64,000 nt of DNA, taken from assembly GCA_016748015.1 (NCBI GenBank), contig JAAOMT010000046.1, positions 305,687 through 369,686 of the forward strand. The letters are read 5' to 3'. This DNA is from Geosiphon pyriformis (lineage: Eukaryota; Glomeromycota; Glomeromycetes; Archaeosporales; Geosiphonaceae). Positions 23,771 to 33,628 of this stretch are shown here, piece by piece. Every line of letters begins with the position of its first letter. Positions within the stretch are counted from its first letter, which is position 1. The notes under the pieces are model-generated. The model was not told the origin of the DNA and searched no databases. It saw only the letters and a list, made by a program, of their open reading frames with translations. Position numbers and translations under genes: made by a program.

Positions 23771-24455
23771 TTTTCAAAATTTACTTGTTTTTTATTGTAT
23801 AAATAATATTCATATTTATTATAACAATCAAAAAAACACTATGTAGCACACAACAGAAACAACTTAAATTTTATTAAACTTAACTTTCTACCCTTTTGCT
23901 TAATTTGCTTTTTTGTTAAAAAACAATCTAATAGATTATTTTAAAACTTTTGGAACTGCTTTTTGAACAAAAATTTAGCTAAAACTTATACAAAATACAC
24001 AACTTATTTCTTTAATTAAGCTTATTTTAAAAACTTTTTTAAAAAAAAAACAATAATATTAATTATTTTCTATATTTTACAATTTTTGAACAACAATTCT
24101 CTGATTTCGAATATTTAAATTATTAAACTCATATCTGAATTACTGCTTATTAACTAGCTAAAACTTTTTTTGAAACAGAAAAAAAAACTATCAAACTATT
24201 TTTGTTTTTAATCTCTTTTTAAGTAAATCAAATTTTTTCATATAAACAGTTACTCTTAAACCAATAGCTGTTGATTTCATGCAAACAAATATTTTGGTTC
24301 TCTTCAAGGTATATAAACTGTTCTAAAGCAAAGAAACAATATTTTATTATTATTATTTAGAAATAATATTCAAAACTTAATTGAATAGTTAAACAATTTT
24401 AAAAAAGCAGTTATATCTAATCAATATAATGTGAAATACAAATTCCAAAATATTG
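23771..24455 (+). pseudogene. Start of family 2 internal region (gag leader), decayed
   Basis: Lies between the family 2 primer binding site and the insertion point of the family 1 element, and continues at 34462. No frame stays open and no motif is recognisable; assignment to the gag region rests on position only. Confidence 0.45.
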
Positions 24456-24459
24456 GTGG

Positions 24460-25336
24460 TATTACTCATAAAATATAAAAAGTATATTAACATATAAATT
24501 AGCCAATTAGAAATAGCCGTAGTAAATGTGGAATTCCAAAATTCCTTTCAAGAGGAATTGCAGGATTCCAGGAATTTCAGGATTCTTGTACAAGAAATCA
24601 CAGGATTCCAGAATTCCAGGATTTCTCTCAAAAAAAATTGCAAGATTCCTGGAATTTCAGGATTCCTGGTGTGAAAAATTGAGGAATTAAGGAATTTTAA
24701 TTATGTATATATAGGAGTAGTATTAAAAGTAGAAAAAAACAGATCTTTCCATTTAGATTTAATCTAAGCAACCTTCCACATTACAAATATCAATAAATAA
24801 TTATTCAATATCTCAAATCCACTCTCCACTATTAACATTTTATGTTGATAATAATTGATACTTAACCACACTGGAACAATAGCTCTTGATTATAACTATT
24901 GATGGGATACTAATTTGCAAATTGCCTTGGCTTATTTTCTTTATTTTTTCTTGTTTTTCTTTTCTTTATTTTATTTCTGTGATGTTATTGTTGTGTACTA
25001 ATTAATTGAAAAAAAAATAATATATGGAGTACTAATGTCAAAGTGATTGATAAAAGACCCAAAAATAAGGATAGAACACTCAATTGAGAATAGCTTACCA
25101 GAAGGAATACTAACCATTATGCTGAGAAAAAAATTGACGAAACTGCAGTTTCAGAAAGCTACGGATAATCACTATTAAATTTCTGTTCATTATACAAAGA
25201 ACCCAATTGAAACCTTCAGATAACAATATCTTCAAATACAAACAACCTTCAGATAAAACTATCAATTAGAACATACATCAAGCACCAAGTTATGAATTTG
25301 TTATTTGATTTGAGACCCAAATAATTACCTGTAACA
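24460..25336 (+). repeat. 5' LTR of complete family 1 element
   Basis: An 877 bp LTR starting TATTACTCATA (TGTTACTCATA in the solo copy at 7668-8658) and ending CTGTAACA. It contains the AATTCC array (about 24520-24690), about 48 bp longer than in the 3' LTR, a TATATATA at 24706-24713 and AATAAA-like words further on. The two LTRs differ by many transitions and this length change, so the insertion is not recent. Confidence 0.9.
24706..24713 (+). promoter_or_regulatory. Candidate TATA box of family 1 LTR
   Basis: TATATATA in the context ATTATGTATATATAG is kept in all four family 1 LTRs of the window (near 4847, 8409 on the minus strand, and 33826). In each it lies just after the AATTCC array. 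This fits a U3 core promoter; no transcript data. Confidence 0.5.
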
Positions 25337-25338
25337 TT

Positions 25339-25355
25339 TGGTGCTTCCTGTAAGG
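25339..25355 (+). other. Primer binding site of family 1 element
   Basis: TGGTGCTTCCTGTAAGG starts 2 bp after the 5' LTR. TGG is the complement of a tRNA CCA end. The primer tRNA would have a 3' end complementary to this; I cannot name it without a tRNA set. Confidence 0.75.
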
Positions 25356-25396
25356 TATAATTTTACAGAAAACCAGCACCAACAACAATCCAAACA

Positions 25397-27420
25397 GTGG
25401 CAGAATCTGAAAAAATAAGAACAAACCATTTGGGATTTGCAAAATTCTTATTCCAATATTATTACACCCATCTTGGATTAACAAATAATAGTTGGCCAAC
25501 AGAATCAGCTTTCAATTGCTATGTCAACAAGAAGATTGTATACCATTTAGGAGGCCAAGAAGATTCAGAATCCGTCTTTAACAACTTTTTTAGTGAATTG
25601 CTCCAAAGCATCACTCTTCCACAAAACTACCTATTTGCACTTCTAATTACAGAAATAAACAGAAAAATTGAAAAATACACCAAACAGAGATTTCCTATTA
25701 CTTTTGCTGACAAAGAAAAAGAAAGGTTACAAATACCAGCAAAAACACCAAAGCAAATCCAACTATCCACTTAGAAAAAACAAAAATTTGATTCACCTAC
25801 TAACTCATTATATCACCACACACCCAGAAGCACTATCAATATAATAAGCACAGCTACAACAAGTGTGACGACACTACTAAACAGAATCTCATTCCAAAGT
25901 AAACAAAAGAAAGCAGAATTATTAGAAACATATGGCAATTATTTCAAGGAATTTAAATCACAATCTCTAATGCCATCAGGAATTTGATCACTATTACCAC
26001 AACCAGATTTTGGAGCCATTAGTCCTTGAGAAATAACTGATTCAGAGAAAGAGAAGAGTAGTAATCAGAAAACTAGTAAACAAAACCTGATTCTAGAAAA
26101 TTCAGAAATTAAAACTCCAGTTAATCAAACTCTGGAAAATCAGAATGATCAAAACCCTAACATAATTAATCAACAAAACTTACTTTCAATAATTAAGATC
26201 AATTCACTACTCATTCCACTAATTGCTGAACAGCAACAACAACCACAACTGCTATTCCAACAACAAATCCAGCAGCAACTACAACAACAACCAATGGCCT
26301 ATGCTCCAATCACCAAAATAGAAAAATTTACTGGTGAAGAGAATGACACTCAAGTATGGCTTAACAATGTAGAAAAAACCATCGCAGCTAATAGATGGAA
26401 TGACAACAGAGTCCTTTAAGCAATTCCCTATTTTCTACAGGATACCACCAACTTATGGTATTAGAGTTTAGCTGCTAAATCTCAAATGTTCCAAGAATTT
26501 AAAATTGCATTCTTGAAATATTTCAGTAATAATAACAGTATTAATCACCTAGCCAACACCTTCACTACAATTAAACAGAGAGAAACTGAAACAGTTACTG
26601 CTTACTTGGAATGCTTCCACAGGAACTTGTGCCAAATTTAAGCAATTTAAGCTGACTATTTTACAGCACCACAGATCCTAAACCAGTTCATCCATGAACT
26701 GTGCAGTAGCCTTCTTTAATATGTATGCCCAATGTACTCACAAACTTTCCAAGACACAGTCACTAATACAAAAGATTTTGAATTGGCAGAACTTGAAGCA
26801 AACTATGTCCAAGCCATTAACCTAGTCATGAATAGATCATCTGACTTGGATTCCAAATTGAAACAACTCAGTGATTCAATTAATCAGAAATTAGAAGGAT
26901 ACTTAACTAGCAATTGTGCAATTTATCAACCACCACAATGATGTAATAATTCAGGAAACATGAATCATTTCCAAAATCAGTTACATCTATTATTATCTTC
27001 AAATCAGCCATGGCAACAAAAAATGTGTGTTTGTCATAACTGTGGTAAACAAAGCCACATTAGAGCCAACTGCCAATTTTATAGTAATAACTCACAATCA
27101 GGAAATCAATATTGAAACCTTGATTGCTGGTTTTAAGCTCTGAGTTATCAATCCAGCTCAGCACCATATCAACCAAATTACCTATCTATGATACAATAGC
27201 CAATATATTAACCACCAATTTATTAGCCCTTAGTACCTGTCATTTATCAATTGCAGTCCCAATCTATCTATCAGCCGCAGTCTCAAGTAATCTATTAACC
27301 CCAACAAATTCAAACACTGCCACAAAACTTACCTTAAAATAGAACCCAAAGACTGAAACTGACACAACAAAGCTAGAGATTGTAAATAATAGTTCATCAA
27401 CCGATTCCCAGTTCTTCCAC
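25397..27420 (+). pseudogene. gag: Family 1 gag (capsid and zinc knuckle), broken by stops
   Basis: Starts MAESEKIRTNHLGF 42 bp after the primer binding site and stays in one frame. The first 125 residues are open (to 25774). Then come a charged, Asn-rich region, a Gln-rich stretch (about 26220-26300) and a capsid-like domain of the retrotransposon Gag type (about 26310-26700: KFTGEEN, then W, then FKIAFLKYF). The zinc knuckle CHNCGKQSHIRANC (CX2CX4HX4C) is at about 27033-27074. A Tyr/Gln/Pro-rich tail with repeated IYQP-like words has most of its Gln codons as TAG or TAA. Gag forms the particle and binds RNA. Protease lies in another frame, so either a programmed frameshift or an indel joins them. 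Confidence 0.85.
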
Positions 27421-27499
27421 GCATCCATCTGGATTATGAAAACAGAATTTGGGCATCAGGTACACCTAAAACCCAAGTTCTCAGAACTATTTAAGTCTT

Positions 27500-28060
27500 C
27501 TGGTTATTCCAGAAGACACCTTATCTAATAATTGGAGATCCACCAAATACAGCCCTTACCAATAACATTCTACTAGCTGTCAGCACCAAAAACAAATTAC
27601 TAGCCACTATATTCCCTTTTGATTTCGACAAAATTACACCAGTTCTATTATTTAGTAGAGCCATTCTTAACACCAAACCAATCACAGCCATGTATACTGA
27701 TGCTAAAGTTGATGGTCAACTTATTAAACTTATCCTTGATAGTGGGTCATCAAGCAGCATAATCACATAACAATTCATGAACCAATTAAGTCACCAAGTT
27801 GATTGCACTGCCAGCACCAGAATTATTATAGTTAATAGAACTACAAAAACTTCCATTGGCAAGATTGATGACTTCCCTTTTGAAGTTAATGGCATCACTA
27901 TACCAATTAAAGTTCTAGTAATAGAAGCCACTCAATACCAGGCACTCGTTGGCAATGATTAGCTGTTCAAAACAAATGCAACTCTTGATTGGACCACACA
28001 AAAGCTTCAATTGAACCAGAATGGTTAACACACACATGTACCAGCCACATGTGGTTATTT
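27500..28060 (+). pseudogene. Family 1 protease domain of pol
   Basis: A retropepsin-like aspartic protease. The active-site LILDSGSSSSIIT is at about 27729-27767, followed by a stop. The GKIDDFPFEVNGITIPIKVLV stretch and QALVGND are typical of the second half of the domain. Stops lie at about 27768, 27960 and 28026. The catalytic Asp is kept, unlike the family 2 copy, where it is Asn. It would process Gag and Pol. Confidence 0.83.
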
Positions 28061-28079
28061 CAAAATGACTACCATATTA

Positions 28080-28964
28080 GCACCACTAATTAAGTTTGAA
28101 GAAGAAAAAGAAAAATCTATTTGAGAAGCATATTAAGTTTCATGGGCCAACAATGAGCACAATGAATTACCACCAGTGCCTTTATGGGATTACCAAGGAA
28201 AGGAAAAGCAAAAAGAAAAACCTACATGAAATAATAATCAAACTTGGAGAACTGACAACAATCAGGACAAACTATCAACAATCTGGGAATAGAAAAAAGA
28301 TAATATTAAAGGGAAAGGAAAAGAGAAAGAAAAAAATTCAACACCAATTCCTACTTATCCTACATATACTTACACACCACCACAACCAAACTATTGTCAA
28401 CCAAAGCTTATATGCAGTGATTGTGACAAGAAATTGTCATCAATGGGTGTATGCTGTAGTAACAATGAGGAATACCAAACAACAATCAAGTTCTACTGTT
28501 GCCCATGCATCATAGAACATTTTGGAAGACTGAAACAAGTAGGAAAATAGGATAACAAACTCTGCTTGGCTTGTGGAAAAACTTTTCTAGATGAAGAAAT
28601 ATGGAACAACATTTCTGGATGAGGAGGAATGTGCAACAAATTATGTTAGTATACGATTCTCATAAGTGACTGGGTTAAAAAAGGAATACCCATAAATGCT
28701 GCCTGGAAACAAGCAGTTAAACACTTGAACGGATGTTCACACAATGACGACAAAATTTGGCAAATGGCTTTCACCAAAATCAAAGAAGTGTTACCAGAAG
28801 AAATAAAAAGAATAAAAAACAATCTACCAGAATCTATAGAACTTAACTGGGACCCAAAACCAGTCATAAATCTACTGAATCCAAAACAATTTCACAAACA
28901 TTATCAGGAATTAGCACTCACTAGAGAGGAACAAAAGCAACAGTTGGAAAAAATCAATACTTGA
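28080..28964 (+). pseudogene. Cys-rich module of family 1 pol, function unknown
   Basis: It is in frame with the protease and dUTPase. After a charged Lys/Glu-rich linker it has a string of metal-ligand-like residues from 28413: CSDC, a CC pair, CCPC, CLAC, then MCNKLC, and C-H in NGCSHNDD. A second cluster, CDHC...C...CNEC, follows at about 28968-29010. Between the clusters is a helical segment (WVKKGIPINAAWKQAVKHL, then KIKEVLPEEIKRIKNNL). I do not recognise the family. Such a long zinc-ribbon-like insert between protease and RT is unusual for Ty3/gypsy. Several Trp, Gln and Arg codons are stops. Zinc binding and nucleic-acid or chromatin contact are inferences. Confidence 0.7.
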
Positions 28965-29720
28965 CTATGTGATCATTGTTTGATTCCCTGTGACTTTCAA
29001 TATTGTAATGAGTGTGACCTCATTTACAATTCACCACCACATATGATTTACACAATTTCAAAGGAAGACAAACCAATTAGCCATTGTGCATCAGAATTGG
29101 GATCAATTTTCAATTCCAATTTAAACTCCAACAACAATAATGATGAAAATAACAGTTCCAGTTCTATTCAAAATGACAACAAAAATTATGATAATTTGGA
29201 CTCTGATTTAAACCCCAAAACATACATCATGCTTTCTAACCTCTCTAAGGAGTGGAAACTTAAATTGTTTAGTAATAACAATAAAGGTATTATGCCAGAA
29301 CATGCGCATGATACTGATGCCAGGTTTGATTTGAGATATCCAAGGAAAAACACCATCAAATTAGAACCATATTTGCACACATACATTGATCTCAAAATAG
29401 CATTAGAAATCTCAGCAACAACAATAGTTCAATTAGCATCTAGAAGTAGTTTAGTGAAAAGAGGAATTAACATCAGAGAAGGAATAATTGATGCAGGATA
29501 TGTAGAAAATATTATTGCAATACTACAAAACAATTCAGAAAAGACCTATGTTATAGAGCCAAATAAAAAGATAGCACAGGCAATATTCTTGCCTCTGGTT
29601 AAAATAGCTCAATTAGTATCATTAGGAAACAAAGAAAAATTAAAGATTATAGCTAAAGGAATACAGAAATTCGAATTCATAAATAGAATAAATGTACCAG
29701 TCAATATGGCAGAAAAATAG
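28965..29720 (+). pseudogene. dUTPase domain of family 1 pol (open 246 codons, motif 5 damaged)
   Basis: An open stretch from 28980 to 29720 between flanking stops. Its second half is a trimeric-type dUTPase (dUTP to dUMP and pyrophosphate). Motif 1 is DTDARFDLR (about 29309-29336). Motif 2 is SRSSLVKRG (29439 on). Motif 3 is EGIIDAGY, with the catalytic Asp at 29490-29492 and the uracil-pocket Tyr kept. Motif 4 is KIAQAIF (29568 on). The glycine-rich motif 5 that should close over the phosphates (29658-29687) has lost all but its first glycine and the Ser/Thr, every change being of the G-to-A or C-to-T kind. The N-terminal half carries a Cys cluster and an acidic Asn/Ser-rich linker. Likely inactive here, but clearly a real module of the family. 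Confidence 0.88.
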
Positions 29721-29786
29721 ATTATTGACAAAGAAAAATTTATCTCTACCTATCAATCAATTTTCATTCCACCATATGACCAGTAC

Positions 29787-30077
29787 ATGGTAACTATAGA
29801 GAGAAAAATGAAGAATCAGATTCAAATGTTTGAGACAAATGCACAACTTTGTGAATTAGAAGAGATTGGATTAATTAATCTACACATACCAGCCAAGAAT
29901 TATGGTCACATTAAAATTCCCATTTACAACAACATAGAAAACATTATGGAGATACCAAAAGAAACTACTATTGGATACTTAACCACCAAAATTAAAGAAC
30001 AACCACCAAACTCCATTCTAGATTTTTCACAATTGTGTGAATATGTGGATATTACATCACAAACAATATACAAATAA
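29787..30077 (+). pseudogene. Beta-rich linker between dUTPase and RT
   Basis: An open piece of 96 codons in the pol frame. The GLINLHIPAKN, IKIPIYNN and EIPKETTIGYL stretches look like the beta-strand linker often found between protease and RT in gypsy pol proteins. It ends at a TAA. No catalytic motif was seen. Confidence 0.6.
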
Positions 30078-30159
30078 GAAGAATATTATTTGCTCCAATC
30101 AGAACAATTAGAACAGATGAACTTGGAAAACTTAGACCCACTACAATATATGTAACTCA

Positions 30160-31516
30160 AGATGCTACTCAACAATTTCAATAACATTTTTGCCAGCAAA
30201 AACGAATTTGGCAGAACTGACATCATCCAACATCAAATTAAGACTGGAAATGCAATGCCAATTAAACAGAGAGCATATAGAGTACCACCAGCTAGCCATG
30301 AGATTATTTGTTAAGAAATCAATCGGATGCTTGACAACAGGCTAATTCAGCCATCAATAAGCTCATGGTCATTACCAGTAGTACTAGTCTGTAAAAAAAA
30401 TGGGAAAATTTGCTTTTGTATGAATTACTAAAAACTGAATAGAGTGACCAAAGGAGATAGCTACCCAACTTCAAAGATCCAAGAATTATTTGATGCTTTT
30501 GGAGAAAAAAAATGGTTTTTGACACTAGATTTAGACAGTAGTTACTGGCAAGTAGTTATAAAACCAGAAAACAAAGAGAAAACAGCTTTTACAATTCGAG
30601 AAAGAAACTTTGAATTTGAAGTAATATCATTTGGTTTGATGAATGCTCCAGCCACTTTCCAGTGATTTATGGAAATTGTTTATACTGGACTACTATGAAA
30701 ATCAATAGTAGTATACTTGGATAACACCAATGTGTTCTCAAAAACATTTGATGATCATCTACATCATCTCCAACAAGTGTTTGAAAGACTAAGAAGAACC
30801 AAATTAAAGCTAAATGCAACCAAATGCTTCTTTGGAAAAACAGAACTCAAGTTTTTAAGACATATAGTAAGCAAAGATAGTATCAAAATGGATCCAGATA
30901 AGATTGCAATAGTAAAAAACTTTTCAGTACCAACCAATGTGACAGAACTAAGAGCATTTTTGGGATTTGCAGATTACTATTGCCACTTTATTAAAGACTT
31001 TTCAAAATTAACTCAGCCACTCCATTATTTACAAACCAAGAATGTGAAGTACGAATGGACAAAAGCCCAACAAGAAGCTTTCAATATATTAAGAAGAAAG
31101 CTTATCCAAGCTCCAGTATTGATGTATCCAGATTACAACAAACTATTCATTATTACCACTGATACATCAGGCCAAGCATTGGGAGCAGTGCTATCACAGA
31201 GAAAACCAGACAGAAAAGAGCATCCAGTAGCTTATGCCAGTAGAAACTTAAATCCAGCTGAAAAAAACTATGAAACTTCAGTATTGGAACACTTAACTAT
31301 CTACTGGGCTGTCATCAAATAGAAAAAATACTTGAGTCAGAAGTTTGATGTATATATTAATCACAAAGGATTGACTTCAATCCAGAAACAAGAATTTGGA
31401 AATGATTACCATGCCAGATGGAAAATAGAACTTTTACTATTTAATTATACAGTACATTATAAAAAAGAAAAAAAAAATGGAAATGCCAACGGATTATCAC
31501 AAATGAGACAAATCTA
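30160..31516 (+). pseudogene. Family 1 reverse transcriptase and RNase H
   Basis: The RT starts near 30160 with the KQRAYRVPP segment. It keeps FLTLDLDSSYWQV (motif A, about 30520-30555) and SFGLMNAPATFQ (motif B), followed by a TGA. The catalytic YLDD is YLDN at about 30714-30725 (GAC to AAC), which would abolish polymerase activity. The thumb region keeps KFLRHIVSK and ELRAFLGFADYY. The RNase H starts near 31140 (IITTDTSGQALGAVLSQ) and includes YASRNLNPAEKNYETSVLE. Stops occur at 30663, 30696 and 31320. The frame is the same as for the protease and integrase. Confidence 0.9.
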
Positions 31517-31539
31517 AAAACATTTCAACCCAAAAATAT

Positions 31540-32928
31540 AACAAAAAATGAATATACAAAAATACCAACAGCTTCAACATTATATAAATACTTAATTGTT
31601 CAAAAAAAAATTATCTCAAAAGGAACAAAACAACATAAAACAACAATCAAAATATTTTATCAACTATCAAAATATACTTTACCAGAAGAACAAAAAAAAT
31701 TCAGATCAATCAACCAAAGTAATTACAGAACCAAAAAAAGAGACAATATTATTCAACATGCACTTAAATTCAACAGCAGGACATTTTTATAAAAAAGCAA
31801 CCATGGAAAGAATCAGAAAAAGATACTATTAGTCATCAATATATCCAAACATCATACAATATGTTCAAAATTGTGATGCTTGTCAGAGAAGAAGAAGAAC
31901 AAAACCCAGTGAACCATTGAGACCAATCAAAGTGGGACAACTATTTGATCACATTGGAATTGACTTAGTCAGACCATTAACAATTACCAGCAGAGGCAAC
32001 AGATATATTGCAATAGCCATGAATTATCTTACAAAATGGCCAGAAGCAAAAGCCATTCAAAGAGTAGATACAGAATCTATGGCTGAATTTGTTCATCAAG
32101 ACTTGATCTGTTGACATGGATGTCTAAAAAAATTGTTATCAGATTAAGAAACTTACTTTGTAAATAGAACATTAACAGAATTGAGTCAAAGATTTGGGAT
32201 AAAAAAACCATTATCATCACCATACCATCTACAAACAAATAGACTAGTTGAAAGGTTTAACAAAACATTGTGTGAAGCCATTGCCAAAATCAGCCAAGAG
32301 AACCAGGATGAATGAGACTTGATTATACCATCAGTATTATTTGCTTATCGGACAATAAAGCAAGACACTACACAAGCAACACCATTCAAATTAGTATATA
32401 GTAGAACAGCAACATTACCAATTGAGATAGAAGTCAAAACATATCCAACAAAACCAATAACAGAAGAGAATTTTCAAAGAACATTGTTGAGAAGAACATA
32501 TGACTTAATGGAGACACTAAAAAACACACAATAAAGAGCAGCTAATAACATCCAAAAGTCACAAGAAAAACAAAAAGAAAGACATAATAATCAACTACCA
32601 AAGAAACCAGTTGAATTCAAAATTGGAGACAAAGTACTTTTACATTATACTAAAGCAAAAAAACAATGGAGTGGAAAATTTGACCCCAAATGGAATGGAC
32701 TATTTCACATAGAAGAAATTTTTGGAAATGGAGCTTATAAATTAAGGTTGAACAACAAAATTTTAACCAAAGCAGCACATGATGATTAACTAAAACAATA
32801 TTACCATATAGCATCATCATCTACCAATAATATTCCACAATTAGGAGTACAACAAATATTAGTTCAATCAGATAAGATTCCACAAGATTTAAAACCAATA
32901 ATAATAATTAAACCAAACATGTCAAATT
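31540..32928 (+). pseudogene. Family 1 integrase
   Basis: The N-terminal HHCC finger is visible (MHLNSTAGHF, then CDACQ at about 31874). Catalytic DDE triad: Asp in HIGIDL (about 31952-31969), Asp in LLSD (about 32136-32147, followed by a stop) and Glu in LVERFNKTLCE (about 32244-32276). The C-terminal module keeps GDKVLLHY, a KWNGLF-like segment and GAYKLR (GPF/Y type). No chromodomain is seen after it. The frame runs on to about 32928 through stops at 32787 and near 32928. It would insert the cDNA; this copy is interrupted by at least seven stops. Confidence 0.88.
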
Positions 32929-32955
32929 GAACAAAAATAAAGAATATAAACAGAC

Positions 32956-33615
32956 ATGGTAAATGTGATAAAAGACATCAGAAAAATGAAAATTACCAAC
33001 GACATTCACTCATTAGCACAACAACTCTTTCAATTAATTTAACAACAAGATATGGAAATTACCATCAATCAACAAACCATTAGATACAAAGATACCAGAA
33101 AAATACCTTAATACAAAGTACAGAAGAAAGCAGAAAATGCTGTTGACAAAATAATTCTGAAAGTAAAATTGGCAATAGAAGAGCCAATAAGTGTCACCAC
33201 ATATCAAAAAGTGACTAAAAAAACTTGGTTGTGGTGGATACAACAATTTTCAAGAAACTTTTGTTACTTTCACTTAGGACAACATTTGAATATTCAGAAC
33301 TTATATACAAATAAAACAAAATGATTATTTGATACAACAATATTACAACAACTTAAGAAATTTGTGGGAAAGAACAATCTAACAACATAAGCAAGAGCCA
33401 TCTATTGATTGTATGCTAGATTTCAAGACCAACCAGAAATCTTACTTAATCCAGTAATAGACAGCATCACTATTAACCAGATAAGAAGAATAACCAATGC
33501 CCAATTTAAAGAGTTACAGAACAAGATAACCCAAATAATTCTTAAAAAAGAAGTTCAAGAAATACTCAACAACAGAAAACTAGAATTAGGAGATTTCGAC
33601 AGAGCTCAATATTAA
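32956..33615 (+). pseudogene. ORF3 of family 1, unknown protein, 5 in-frame stops
   Basis: A 220-codon frame that starts with ATG at 32956 in a frame different from pol and ends with TAA at 33613-33615, touching the polypurine tract. Five internal stops (two TGA, three TAA) each fit a single transition from Trp, Gln or Arg codons, and there is no indel. Features: SLAQQLFQLI; a Lys-rich middle; KTWLWWIQQFSRNFCYF with a Trp cluster (about 33217-33267); a helical C-terminal part (ARFQDQPEILLNP to RAQY; the last 69 codons are open). No signal peptide, membrane helix or known motif was seen. A homologue lies at 3955-4630. Function unknown; an extra ORF after integrase can be envelope-like or an accessory factor, but nothing here supports envelope. 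Confidence 0.7.
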
Positions 33616-33628
33616 AAGGAGGGAATAA
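33614..33628 (+). other. Polypurine tract of family 1 element
   Basis: AAAAGGAGGGAATAA directly precedes the 3' LTR and follows the ORF3 stop. The older copy has AAAAAAAGGAATAA in the same place (about 4631-4644). It would prime plus-strand synthesis. Confidence 0.75.

Noticed and set aside
28096-28515. A Lys- and His-rich 139-codon plus-strand frame.
   Set aside because: It overlaps the pol frame, where the Cys-rich module and linker are recognisable; the other frame is a shadow of low-complexity A-rich coding sequence.
33034-33246. A minus-strand hydrophobic frame inside ORF3, possibly a membrane protein.
   Set aside because: The plus-strand ORF3 frame is conserved in a second copy; the minus-strand frame is its shadow.
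32956-33615. ORF3 as an envelope gene, which would make family 1 errantivirus-like.
   Set aside because: No signal peptide, furin-like site or membrane anchor is visible; position after integrase is not enough.
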